A DNA stretch of 19,408 nt. Source: Desulfobacula sp964636495. Lineage in GTDB: Bacteria > Desulfobacterota > Desulfobacteria > Desulfobacterales > Desulfobacteraceae. The stretch spans positions 1-19,408 of the forward strand of contig CAZWSL010000056.1 of NCBI GenBank assembly GCA_964636495.1, in the 5' to 3' direction. The first letter of the stretch is position 1, and each line of letters starts with the position of its first letter. The translations under genes were made by a program, and so were the position numbers. Shown here in pieces: positions 1-8,549 of this stretch. The notes beneath the pieces are model-generated. The model was not told where the DNA came from and searched no databases. It saw nothing but the letters and a program-made list of their open reading frames with translations.

Positions 1-518
1 AAACACTCCTTGCAGTCATTACACACCTGTGAAGCAACCTGGGGGATAAAGCTGATTTCTTTGTTTATGCCCCTGTCGATAAAACCAATGGCGTCTGCTT
101 TTTTAACTTCAGTGCAGTACCTCACACAGAGGCCGCAATGGATGCAGAATGAAGGGTCTTTTTCATACCGGTCCACAGATGCACCATACTCTGCTGCCAG
201 CTCTTTTAACTGGGGAGCGTCAGGGGCATGGGCCAAGAGCAGCTCTATGATTGTTTTACGTATTCTGTCAATTTTTTCTGACCGGGTTCTTACGATTATA
301 TCTTTTTCAACGGGATAGACACATGAGACAACCAGCTTGGACCAGCCTCTGATTTCCACCTCTACAATGCAGAGCCTGCAGCCTCCAAATGGTTCGAGCT
401 TTTCATGGTGACAAAGTGTGGGTATGGATATCCCTGCATCCCGGGCTGCCTCAAGAAGAGTCATCCCAGGTTCTGCCTCAACTTTTTTTCCATCGATTTC
501 AAATTGGATCTCTTTCAT
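1..518 (-). CDS. bamI: BamI, NuoG-like Fe-S subunit of class II benzoyl-CoA reductase (partial, runs off window)
   Basis: About 172 N-terminal residues are visible; the reading frame is still open at base 1, so the C-terminus lies outside. It starts at ATG 518, 25 bp after bamH, with a weak GAGAG ribosome site. Residues 1-75 form a plant-type [2Fe-2S] ferredoxin domain with Cys36, Cys47, Cys50 and Cys66. A four-cysteine [4Fe-4S] motif follows (Cys125, 128, 131, 135), then the start of another (Cys166, 169, 172). This is the N-terminal module of NuoG and of hydrogenase/formate dehydrogenase electron subunits. The His-Cys3 cluster typical of NuoG is not preserved: the region around His97 reads HAPDAPQ, without the cysteines. 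In the Bam complex this subunit should pass electrons within the NuoEFG-like BamGHI part. The name rests on its position after bamH and on the domain type. Confidence 0.88.
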   Translation of the reverse strand, partial: MKEIQFEIDGKKVEAEPGMTLLEAARDAGISIPTLCHHEKLEPFGGCRLCIVEVEIRGWSKLVVSCVYPVEKDIIVRTRSEKIDRIRKTIIELLLAHAPDAPQLKELAAEYGASVDRYEKDPSFCIHCGLCVRYCTEVKKADAIGFIDRGINKEISFIPQVASQVCNDCKEC

Positions 519-543
519 TTTAGTAAGCTCTCTTTGTGTTCTT

Positions 544-2466
544 TTATTTTTTCTTTCTGGTTATTACTCTTTTATCTTCAGGAAGAGGTTCAGGGACCGG
601 TTCTCCTGAAAGTTTTGTCACGGCACCGAACTTGGATGGACACACTTCATGGCAGGTGCCGCAGTTTGTACATTTTTCCTGATCAATAATGTGGATTTTT
701 TTCTTTCCGCCGTCAACTGCATCTGCAGGGCAGTTTTTAAGGCACATACCGCAGGCAGTGCATTTGTCCGGATTTATATAAAAGGATATCATATCCTTAC
801 AGGCAAGGGCAGGGCATCTTTTTTCCTTTATATGTGCTTCATATTCATCCCTGAAATATCTTAACGTGCTCAAAAAAGGATTTGGGGCGCTTTTGCCGAG
901 GGCACAGAGAGAAGCCTCCACTGCAGTTTCAGAAAGCTCTTCAAGAAGTTCTATATCGCCTTGTTTCCCTTTTCCCCTGGTGATATTTGTCAGGATCGTA
1001 TGCATCTGCCGCAGACCCTCACGGCATGGAACACATTTGCCGCAGGACTCTTCAGTGAGAAAATCGATAAAATATCTTGCAACATCAACCATACAGGTCT
1101 CTTCATCCAAGACAATCATGCCGCCTGAACCCATCATGGAGCCGGCCTTTGTCAACTCATCAAATCCCACCTGCAAATCGAGTTTTTCCTCCGGGATACA
1201 GCCTCCTGAAGGCCCGCCTGTCTGTACGGCCTTAAATTTTTTACCATGGGGAATACCACCGCCGATTTCATATATGATATCCTTGAGTGTCATACCCATG
1301 GGGACTTCAACAAGACCGGTATTATTGATTTTACCGACAAGGGAAAAAATCTTTGTACCTTTACTTGTTTCAGTGCCAACGCTGGTGAACCAGTCCGATC
1401 CATTATTAATAATCAGGGGGATATTCGCCCATGTCTCCACATTGTTCAGGACAGATGGTTTCTGCCACAGTCCCTTGATATTGGATCTGATGTATTTGGG
1501 TCTCGGCTCTCCGACACGCCCCTCAAGTGAGGCCATCAGTGCCGTTGATTCACCACAGACAAAAGCGCCTGCTCCCTGGTGAACAATGACCTTGAAATCA
1601 AAACCTGAGCCCAGAATGTTCTCACCGAGAAGTCCGTATTTTTCAGCCTGCTCAATGGCAAGGTTGATATTTTCAACTGCAAGCGGGTATTCCTGCCTTA
1701 CATAAAAATAGCCCTCTTTTGCGCCTATGGCATATCCGCCCAGAATCAGGCCTTCAAGTATGGAGTGCGGATTGCCTTCAAGAAGAGCTCTATCCATGAA
1801 TGCGCCTGGATCACCTTCATCAGCATTGACAATTACATATTTAACAGGATCTTCGGCATTACGGGTACCTTCCCACTTTCTGCCGGCAGGAAAGCCTGCA
1901 CCACCCCTTCCTCTGATATTGGAATTTTTGACTTCTTCCAGGACTTCAACAGCTGTCATCTCTCCAAGGGCTTTACCAAGAGCTGCATACCCTCCAAGTG
2001 CTATATAGTCATCTATACTTTTTGAATCAATTTTGATATTATTACATAGAACCGTTCTCTCCTGGCTTCTGTAAAAATTGATATCAGACTCTTTTACTGC
2101 TTTTTCACCTGTTATGGGATCTTTAAAGAGCAGACGGTCAATCACCTTGTTCTCATTTATGGTTTCATCAATAATCTGCTGAACATCCTCTGCCGTTACC
2201 TGTACATAACAGATTTCTTCGGGATAGATCACAACAATGGGACCCTGCTCACAAAACCCGGGACATCCGGTTCCCTTGGTGTCAATTTCTGCTTTTAAAC
2301 CCTTTTTTTCAATCTCTTCATGAAAAGCTTTTATAACTTTGTCTGCTCCGGATGCAATGCAGCCGGCTCCGGCACATATCGAAATGAAAGGAGTTTCAGG
2401 ATCTCTTTTTGATAATAATTCGTCTCTGAAGTGTGATAACGCTTCAGGCGTATTTATTTGCGCCAT
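544..2466 (-). CDS. bamH: BamH, NuoF-like FMN/NAD-binding Fe-S subunit of class II benzoyl-CoA reductase
   Basis: A 640-aa flavoprotein with three parts. Residues 25-95 are a thioredoxin-like [2Fe-2S] domain (Cys31, Cys36, Cys68, Cys72). Residues 150-540 are a NuoF core, with the glycine-rich FMN loop GRGGAGFPAGRKWE at 186-199, the nucleotide-binding stretch GAGAFVCGES at 298-307, and a [4Fe-4S] site from Cys475, Cys478, Cys481 and Cys521. Residues 565-612 are a 2x[4Fe-4S] ferredoxin tail (Cys569/572/575/579 and Cys599/602/605/609). The same layout occurs in electron-bifurcating hydrogenase and formate dehydrogenase NuoF-type subunits. Its proposed job is to exchange electrons with NAD(H), or possibly another acceptor, at FMN and route them to the Hdr-like subunits. 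The ATG at 2466 follows an AGGGG ribosome site and lies 12 bp after bamG. Family assignment is firm; the physiological electron partner is inferred. Confidence 0.95.
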   Translation of the reverse strand: MAQINTPEALSHFRDELLSKRDPETPFISICAGAGCIASGADKVIKAFHEEIEKKGLKAEIDTKGTGCPGFCEQGPIVVIYPEEICYVQVTAEDVQQIIDETINENKVIDRLLFKDPITGEKAVKESDINFYRSQERTVLCNNIKIDSKSIDDYIALGGYAALGKALGEMTAVEVLEEVKNSNIRGRGGAGFPAGRKWEGTRNAEDPVKYVIVNADEGDPGAFMDRALLEGNPHSILEGLILGGYAIGAKEGYFYVRQEYPLAVENINLAIEQAEKYGLLGENILGSGFDFKVIVHQGAGAFVCGESTALMASLEGRVGEPRPKYIRSNIKGLWQKPSVLNNVETWANIPLIINNGSDWFTSVGTETSKGTKIFSLVGKINNTGLVEVPMGMTLKDIIYEIGGGIPHGKKFKAVQTGGPSGGCIPEEKLDLQVGFDELTKAGSMMGSGGMIVLDEETCMVDVARYFIDFLTEESCGKCVPCREGLRQMHTILTNITRGKGKQGDIELLEELSETAVEASLCALGKSAPNPFLSTLRYFRDEYEAHIKEKRCPALACKDMISFYINPDKCTACGMCLKNCPADAVDGGKKKIHIIDQEKCTNCGTCHEVCPSKFGAVTKLSGEPVPEPLPEDKRVITRKKK

Positions 2467-2478
2467 AATTTTCCCCTG

Positions 2479-2928
2479 CTAATATTGTTTTAACGCTTTT
2501 GATGTTTTAACCGGTGTCATCTTGCCGTGAACTTTGCCGTCAACCTCCACAACAGGTCCAAGGGCACAGCAACCAAGACAGTTTACCGTCTCCACACTGA
2601 ATTTGAGATCAAGATCAGTTTCTCCCGGCTTAATGCCTGTTGCCTCTTCTACGGTGTCAAGGATACGTGTCGCCCCTCTGACATGACAGGCAGTGCCCAT
2701 GCAGATATGAACATTATGACGTCCCTTGGGCACAAGACTGAAAGCTTTATAAAAAGTGGCAATATGCTGAATCCTGTTCAAGGGAACATTGAGTTTTTCA
2801 GCGATTCTATCTATGGCGTGTTTGGGGAGCCAGTTGTTTTCACTTTGAATATCCAGCATGATCTGAAGGAGAGAACTTGCCTCTCCACCATGTTTATCAA
2901 TGATTTTATCAATTGTGTCAATTTTCAT
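2479..2928 (-). CDS. bamG: BamG, NuoE-like [2Fe-2S] subunit of class II benzoyl-CoA reductase
   Basis: A 149-aa protein of the usual short NuoE length. The N-terminal half is a helical bundle ending in the NuoE signature ATFYKAF (residues 57-63). The C-terminal half is the thioredoxin-like fold, with a [2Fe-2S] site from Cys76, Cys81, Cys117 and Cys121, matching the family spacing C-x4-C and C-x3-C. It should pair with BamH as NuoE pairs with NuoF and help electron flow at the FMN. The ATG at 2928 is 14 bp after the bamF stop, with an AGGACAG ribosome site, and bamH follows 12 bp later, so the genes are clearly co-transcribed. NuoE-like proteins occur in many hydrogenases and formate dehydrogenases, so the Bam label depends on the operon. 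Confidence 0.94.
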   Translation of the reverse strand: MKIDTIDKIIDKHGGEASSLLQIMLDIQSENNWLPKHAIDRIAEKLNVPLNRIQHIATFYKAFSLVPKGRHNVHICMGTACHVRGATRILDTVEEATGIKPGETDLDLKFSVETVNCLGCCALGPVVEVDGKVHGKMTPVKTSKALKQY

Positions 2929-2942
2929 AAAAGCTGTCCTAT

Positions 2943-3701
2943 TTAAGCTAACTTGTAGCAGTTGCCTGCTGTATCATATTTTACAAGGCCCTGTCGCGAT
3001 GAAGTATTGATATGTCTTGAAACATCAGAGGGGTTTAAGCCAAGGTTTTGTGCAATCTCATTTGTGGAAAGCGCTTTTTTCTTTAAAAGCAGTAGAATCT
3101 GACTGATGGCAAGTTTGTCTGATACTATTTTATCAAACAGCTCTTTTGTCTCACTGCTTTTAAAAAAGCGGGTGTAAGCTTTTTTTGTTTTTTCAGGAAC
3201 CCTCAGTCTTTCCCTCTCTGCAAGTCTTAAATAGGGGATCAGTTTCCTTACAGCTTCCAGTTTAACAGCAAGTTCATCACTGCTTAACCCCTCTTTTTGA
3301 CCAAGGGGACCGAATGCTTTTATCTCTCTTGAGAAATCATCTGTATATTCGGCAAGAAGATTTCCATCAGCACCGGACATAAATTCAGTACGGAGACGTC
3401 CTGGATTTACTCCTATGTGTTTCAGCAGTCTTTTTGCAATATATGTATTTGCCATGGTATCATAATTGCCATGGGTTATATAATTACATTCATCCAGCCT
3501 GCATCCGCCGATAAATACCCCATCCTCTCCTCTGGCAAAGGCACGGAATATAAATTCAAGATCCACTCTTCCCGAGCACATGACACGGATAAGCCTCATT
3601 TCATTAGAATATTGTAGTCTGGAAACTCCAGCCAGGTCAGCAGCACCATATGCTCACCAGTGACATACAAAACCCAGTATTTTTGGTTTAAACTCACTCA
3701 T
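2943..3701 (-). CDS. bamF: BamF, MvhD-like Fe-S subunit with selenocysteine at position 16 and a C-terminal winged-helix-like domain
   Basis: The full gene begins at ATG 3701, only 3 bp after the bamE stop, and gives 252 aa if the in-frame TGA at 3656-3654 is read as selenocysteine. The N-terminus then reads CHWUAYGAADLAG (Cys13 to Gly25), the exact counterpart of the conserved CNWCSYGGADLAG-type motif of MvhD proteins, where cysteines bind a [2Fe-2S] cluster. Further conserved stretches are VMCSGRVD and GGCRLDECNY. MvhD links an electron-input module to HdrA, so BamF should bridge BamGHI and BamE. Sec at this site is known in methanogen VhuD and has been reported for bam-encoded BamF. Residues about 194-252 resemble a winged helix-turn-helix (TNEIAQNLGLNPSDVSRHI), with no obvious redox role. 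A conventional annotation would begin at the internal ATG 3599 and lose the first 34 residues. Confidence 0.94.
3619..3656 (-). promoter_or_regulatory. bamF selenocysteine codon (TGA) with candidate bacterial SECIS hairpin
   Basis: The TGA occupies 3656-3654 and interrupts an otherwise intact MvhD motif. Downstream in the mRNA, a CTGGA stem (3631-3627), GTT loop (3626-3624) and TCCAG stem (3623-3619) form a perfect 5-bp hairpin. Its apex is 27 nt after the TGA and the loop carries a G, which fits the loose bacterial SECIS pattern. The recoding rests mainly on protein conservation on both sides; the hairpin is supportive, not proof. Confidence 0.8.
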
Positions 3702-3704
3702 TTG

Positions 3705-6700
3705 TTATACCTCTTCTAATACTGCATCCATCTGTTTAATAATCTCTTCACCTGTAACTGCCGCATCAATCTGGCTTAACAGTGAATCATCAGTAAAGTG
3801 TTTCAGAACAATGGCACTTGTCGGACATTTTGCATTGCAGAGACCGTCGCCTTTGCAGAGTACCGGGTTAACCCAGGCTTTCTTACCCTTTGGTGTGTCT
3901 TTAAATTCAATAGCGCCATAGGTACAGGCAGTAATACACGCTCCGCATGACACACAATCATACTCTTTAACTTCACAGACAGACCCGGAAGCGACAACCG
4001 TATCATTAGACAGAAGAGTCAATACCCTTCCAGCTGCACCATATGCCTGGCTGATGCTCTCCTGAATATGCTTTGGGTAGTGAGCTGTTCCACAGAGGAA
4101 AACGCCGTCTGCCGCAAATTCAACAGGTCTTAACTTTACATGAGCTTCCTTGAAAAATTCATCAGGGCTCAGGGTTACTTTGAACTGGCCTGCTATTCTG
4201 CTGGTAGTTTCTCCAGGAATGACAGCAGCGGCAAGGGATAAAATATCAGCATCCAGTTCAAGCCGCTGTCCCAGAACAGGGTCGGCAACGGTAACTCTTA
4301 AAATTGATTTTCCACCCTCGTCAACCGCTTCGACCTCTGGTTTGTCATCCGTTTCATAGCGGATGAATCTGATATCCATATCAGACGCTTCTCTGTAATA
4401 ATCCTCTCTGAAACCATAGGTTCTCATATCCCTGAACAGAATATAAATATTTGTTTCCGGGTTGAGTTTTTTCAGTTTTATTGCATTTTTTACAGCATGG
4501 GAACAGCATACCCTGGAGCAGTAGTTCCTGTTTTCATCTCTGGAGCCAACACACTGGATCATGACCACGGTTTCAGCATTAACAATCTTGTCCTCTTTTT
4601 CTGCAATCTTCTCACCCAGTTCAAGATGGGTATAGACGGAATCATTTTCATTGTAGAGATACGCTTCGGGAACATATTCTGTTGCACCTGTAGCAAGGAC
4701 AGAAGCACCATGTTTTATTTTTTTGATTCTTCCCTCACTCTCCACGGTTGTTATAAAATTGCCAACATATCCTGAAACATCCGTAATCGCAGCCTCATGG
4801 GATATATGAATGCGGGGATTCTGATAAACTTCTGCTATGAGCTTTTTTAAATACGCCTTTACATCCATGCCCTCTATTGTGGTATCAAGCCTTCTTACCA
4901 TTCCTCCAAGCTCTTTTTCCTTTTCAAGCAGCTGAACCTCATGACCCTGGGAGGCGATGGAGAGTGCACATGTCATGCCTGCAATACCGCCGCCCACCAC
5001 AAGTGCCGTCTTGTTGACAGGAAGATCAAACTCCTGCAGAGGTTCAAGAAATGCAGCCCTTGCCACAGACATTCTTATAATATCCTTTGCCTTCAGTGTG
5101 GCGTCATCCTTCTCTTTGGAGTGAACCCATGAGCAGTGTTCTCTGATATTTGCCATATCAAGATAGTATTGATTCAATCCAGCCTCTCTCAAGGTGTCCC
5201 TGAACAGCGGTTCAAGGGTTCTTGGAGAACACGCCCCGAGAACGACACGGTTGAGACCTTTTTCCTTTGCGATTTCGGTAATTTCCTGGGCAGAGTTTGT
5301 GGCACATGAAAAAAGCTGTTCCTCTGCATAAACAACATTCGGCAGGGTAAGGGAGTACTCCACAGTGGAAGGAACATCAACTACACTGGAGATGTTGGCG
5401 CCGCAGTGGCAGACAAAGACACCGATTCTGGGCGTTTCCCGGGAAACATCTTTTTCCGGCGGATATATTCTCTCTTTTGCAAGGTTCCCACGCCTGTAAT
5501 CAAGCATTTCACCACATTGGGCGCCTGCTCCGGAAGCTGTAATAACAGATTCAGGAATATCTGTAGGGCCCTGAAATGCGCCACTTACAAATACGCCTGG
5601 TGCGGAGGTGGCAATGGGGTTGGAGTGGTCGGTTTTATTAAATCCATGGGAATTGAGCCGGATGCCGAATTTATCCGCAAGCATCTGCGAATCCGCAGGA
5701 GGATTCAATCCCACAGACAGCACCACCATATCAAACTCTTCCTCTTTAACACCGTCATCAAAGGTTGAATACCTTACCACTATATTGTTGTTTTCGCTGT
5801 TTTCACGGTCAATGGATGCATAGCTTCTTATAAATCGCACATCGTCAAGTTTTTCTGCACGCTGAAAATAGCGTTCAAAATCCTTGCCAAAGGAGCGGAT
5901 ATCATTATGGAAGACTGTGCAGTGTGCATCCTGATAGTGATCTTTTGTCAGAATCACCTGTTTTTGGGTATAGGTGCAGCAGACGCCCGAACAATAGCTG
6001 TTGTCACCTTCTGTCACCCTCCTTGAACCGACACACTGGATCCATGCGATTTTTTTTGGGTGTTCCTTGTCTGAAGAGCGTCTTACCTGGCCTTCGTAAG
6101 GACCGGTGGAAGAGAGGAGTCTCTCATAATCCATACTTGTGACGACATTGGCAAATCGGCCGTAACCGTATTCATCTTTTATTTTTGGATCAAATGGCTC
6201 CATACCATAGGAGAGAATAATCGCTCCCACATTGATATTTTTTTTCTGGATGGACTGATTGAAATCAATTGCATTGAGCTGACAGACCCCTCGGCAGATA
6301 TCACATTTTTTCTCTTTAAGATAGAGACATGTCTCATCTATATAGGCAACAAGGGGAATTGCCTGTGAAAAATAGACATGGACTGCCTTGTTACCTGAAA
6401 TGTTCTGGTTGAATTCATCAGGATACTGCACAGGGCAGTACTCTGTACAGGTTGCACAGCCTGTACATTTGTCTTCTATGATATACCTCGGCTTGGTTTT
6501 CAGGCTGACGTTAAAGTCCCCCTGTTCACCTTCCAGCTGATCAACTTCAGTGAATGTTAAAACCTCTATGTTTGGATGCCGGCCGACCTCGACCAGTTTA
6601 GGAGAGAGAATTCACATGGAGCAGTCATTTGTGGGAAAGGTTTTATCAAGCTGGGCCATGTGGCCGCCAATGCTTGGACCTTTTTCAATCAGGTAAACCT

Positions 6701-6791
6701 TGAATCCGGCAGTTGCAAGATCAAGGGAGGCCTGTATACCACTGACCCCCCCGCCAACAACCATTACATCTCCAAAATTGTTGTTTTCCAC
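3705..6791 (-). CDS. bamE: BamE, long HdrA-like FAD/Fe-S subunit with selenocysteine at position 60
   Basis: A 1028-aa protein when read from GTG 6791 through the in-frame TGA at 6614-6612. The GTG sits 7 nt after an AGGAG ribosome site and precedes the first FAD fold (GGGVSG, residues 13-18). Sec60 lies in TNDCSMUILSPKL, a motif in which HdrA usually has cysteine at that position. A 2x[4Fe-4S] ferredoxin insert follows (Cys109/112/115/119 and Cys155/163/166/170), then the HdrA-specific cluster motif (Cys253, Cys267, Cys271-Cys272). From about residue 455 a second HdrA copy begins: CHCGANIS, second FAD loop GGGIAG at 600-605, and a second CVGSR...CSRVCC cluster motif. The protein ends in another 2x[4Fe-4S] ferredoxin (about 946-995). 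It is the likely flavin-based bifurcation site of the Bam complex, between BamF and BamD. Standard annotation would start at the downstream GTG 6431 and drop 120 residues. Confidence 0.95.
6579..6614 (-). promoter_or_regulatory. bamE selenocysteine codon (TGA) with candidate bacterial SECIS hairpin
   Basis: The TGA is at 6614-6612. The mRNA then has 15 nt before a 6-bp stem, CTGGTC (6596-6591) with GGCCGG (6584-6579), including two G-U pairs, around the G-rich loop GAGGTC (6590-6585). The apex lies about 21 nt after the TGA, inside the usual range for bacterial SECIS elements. The frame upstream (FAD fold) and downstream (ferredoxin) is the same HdrA reading frame, so a pseudogene or sequencing error is a poor explanation. 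Confidence 0.82.
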
Positions 6792-6809
6792 TTTCTATCT
6801 CCTCTTATA

Positions 6810-7961
6810 TCAAATCATATCATTTACAATTTCTGCAATATCTTTGATCTCTATGAAATCCTCATATTCAAGGTTCAGACGGCTCTCTTCAAAGTTGGTA
6901 ATACAGTATGGACAGGCAGTTGCAAGGATTGATGCCCCGGCTTCTCTGGCCTGTTTAATCCGTATGTCAGAAAATCTCTCCTCCTGTGGAGTGTCCATCC
7001 ATATCCTGCCGCCGCCGCCGCCGCAGCACAGACTGCTTCTGCCATGGGCTTCCATTTCAATAAATTCCAGGCCCTTGATATGCTTCAGCACTTCTCTCGG
7101 CGCTTCATAGATATTGTTGTGACGCCCGAGATAACAGGGATCGTGCCAGGTTATCTTTCCGGTGTATTCTCCTTTAATCTCAAGTCTTCCGCTGTTTATG
7201 AGTTCCTGGATATACTGTGAGATATGGATAATTTCAAAATGAACCATAAATTCAGGATATTCATTTTTAAAGGTGTGGTAGCAGTGGGGCGAGGAGACAA
7301 TAATCTTTTTTACACCTTTATCAATAAAGGTTTTGATGTTCTTCCTTGCAAGATCCTTAAAAACCTGTTCGCTGCCTGTCTTTCTGATACTTTCACCGCA
7401 GCAGTTTTCATTCTCTCCCAGAATACCAAATTCAACACCGGCTGTTTTAAGGATATTGGCAGTTGCTGCAGCCACCTTTTTCATTCTCGGGTCATAGCTC
7501 AGATAACATCCCACAAAATATAAGACTTCCATATCTTCTGTAAAAGGCTTTACCGGAAGACCCTTTGCCCAGTCGGAACGTTTTGCTCTCTCTCCCTGGA
7601 GAGGGTTTCCTTCTGAAATAAGGCTCGCCCTTGCCGTACGGGCGGATTTTACAGATGCGGGGAAAACTTCATATTCAGTTGCAACCCTTCTGAGGGCTAC
7701 ACTGATATCTATCTGTTTTACACCCCTCGGGCAGTGGTCAGGACAGGTGCCGCATGTTGTGCAGCGCCATAAATCTTCTTCTTCAATTTCAGTTAAACCA
7801 AAGGCTGCTTCTCTTATCAGTTTACGCATTGAAAACGGGCGGACTCGGTTCCATGGACAGACTGAATCACACAATCCGCACTGGAAGCATAGTTTAAATA
7901 TATCACCGCCGGCATCTTTTATCTCATCTATTACTTCTGTGAAGGGGGCTATGGTTTCCAT
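6810..7961 (-). CDS. bamD: BamD, HdrD-like Fe-S subunit of class II benzoyl-CoA reductase
   Basis: A 383-aa soluble iron-sulfur protein of the HdrD/GlpC type. The N-terminus has two [4Fe-4S] motifs (Cys25/28/31/35 and Cys67/70/73/77). Two CCG domains follow: Cys152, Cys187-Cys188, Cys227; then Cys276, Cys312-Cys313, Cys350 and Cys353. In the HdrB/D family such domains hold noncubane Fe-S clusters. The run CCGGGGGR (312-319) is the family signature. No membrane segment is visible, which fits a cytoplasmic complex. It should link BamE electrically to the catalytic BamBC unit. The ATG at 7961 is 3 bp after the bamC stop with GAAGGA ahead of it; bamE begins 18 bp downstream. Similar proteins occur in lactate and glycolate oxidases, but the operon settles the role. 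Confidence 0.94.
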   Translation of the reverse strand: METIAPFTEVIDEIKDAGGDIFKLCFQCGLCDSVCPWNRVRPFSMRKLIREAAFGLTEIEEEDLWRCTTCGTCPDHCPRGVKQIDISVALRRVATEYEVFPASVKSARTARASLISEGNPLQGERAKRSDWAKGLPVKPFTEDMEVLYFVGCYLSYDPRMKKVAAATANILKTAGVEFGILGENENCCGESIRKTGSEQVFKDLARKNIKTFIDKGVKKIIVSSPHCYHTFKNEYPEFMVHFEIIHISQYIQELINSGRLEIKGEYTGKITWHDPCYLGRHNNIYEAPREVLKHIKGLEFIEMEAHGRSSLCCGGGGGRIWMDTPQEERFSDIRIKQAREAGASILATACPYCITNFEESRLNLEYEDFIEIKDIAEIVNDMI

Positions 7962-7964
7962 TGG

Positions 7965-8519
7965 CTATTCCTTCTCTGACAATCTTGCAACAGTGTCCAG
8001 GAGTTTTTCCAGTCCGTATTTGTCTGCCAGGGAACCGAGTCCGATCTCAAGTTCTTCCAGTTCTTCTATTTTTTCTGACTCTTCACCGGTATCAACTTCC
8101 TCTTCTCTTGTCTCAAAAATAAGGGCATCAGCATGGCACCATTTAACACATAAAGGTTCCTCTTCTCCTTCACACATATCGCATTTCAATGGCAGACCTG
8201 AATCAGGTTCTTTGAATTCATCCCGTGAAGGGCATGAGGCTCTGCAGAAAGAACATTCGTCGTACGCTTTGCCGTCAATCATGTATTTGTCACGGCCGGC
8301 ACACTCTGCTACAGCATATTCACCGGCATAAACAGGTACATAGATGTCTCTGAAAGGGTCACGGATAATTCTTATGCGGGATCTGGCCGGATTGTTGCTG
8401 CTGTACCTGGGTGTTGCGTGAAAAGAAGAACAGATTACTTCGCAGGCTCTGCAGCCATTGCATTTATCTACGTCAATCCTTACTGTTTTTACTGTTTTTT
8501 TCTCTATATCTGTACTCAA
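7965..8519 (-). CDS. bamC: BamC, multi-[4Fe-4S] ferredoxin-like partner of BamB
   Basis: A 184-aa polyferredoxin-type protein. Cysteines fall in clusters: Cys20/23/26/30, Cys73, Cys89/92/96, and Cys113/116/124/128, enough for the three [4Fe-4S] clusters known for BamC. The family role is to wire electrons into the tungsten site of BamB; the two purify together as a BC unit. The C-terminal third is acidic (EETREEEVDTGEESEKIEELEE region) and probably helical. I chose TTG 8519 because a strong GGGGGAGGG ribosome site precedes it by 7 nt and the ferredoxin fold begins soon after. A longer frame reaches TTG 8549, directly abutting the bamB stop, but has no separate ribosome site. No ATG start is available ahead of the first cysteine motif. 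Confidence 0.92.
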   Translation of the reverse strand: MSTDIEKKTVKTVRIDVDKCNGCRACEVICSSFHATPRYSSNNPARSRIRIIRDPFRDIYVPVYAGEYAVAECAGRDKYMIDGKAYDECSFCRASCPSRDEFKEPDSGLPLKCDMCEGEEEPLCVKWCHADALIFETREEEVDTGEESEKIEELEELEIGLGSLADKYGLEKLLDTVARLSEKE

Positions 8520-8549
8520 GGTTAAACCCTCCCCCAGTCGTCTGTTCAA

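Noticed and set aside
866..1582. Long open frame on the plus strand (238 codons)
   Set aside because: It lies wholly antisense to bamH, encodes no recognisable motif and is low-complexity in Ser/Pro; a shadow of the real gene.
3600..3701. bamF looks truncated at its N-terminus, as if a pseudogene or internal start
   Set aside because: Reading through the TGA restores the conserved MvhD N-terminus and a start 3 bp after bamE, so selenocysteine recoding explains it better.
6746..6752. Run of seven C (G on the coding strand) near the bamE start, possible slippage site
   Set aside because: It encodes part of the GGGVSG FAD loop in the correct frame; a slip is not needed to explain the protein.
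6432..6791. bamE looks split by a stop codon, suggesting a frameshift or pseudogene
   Set aside because: The same frame continues on both sides with the HdrA FAD fold, the Sec motif and ferredoxin cysteines intact; only the TGA intervenes.
7005..7023. GCC trinucleotide repeat
   Set aside because: It encodes the conserved CCGGGGG motif of the HdrD family in BamD; unit changes would stay in frame, so it is not a phase-variation switch.
7747..8331. Plus-strand open frame of 194 codons
   Set aside because: Antisense to bamC and bamD, Ser-rich with no domain signature; a shadow.
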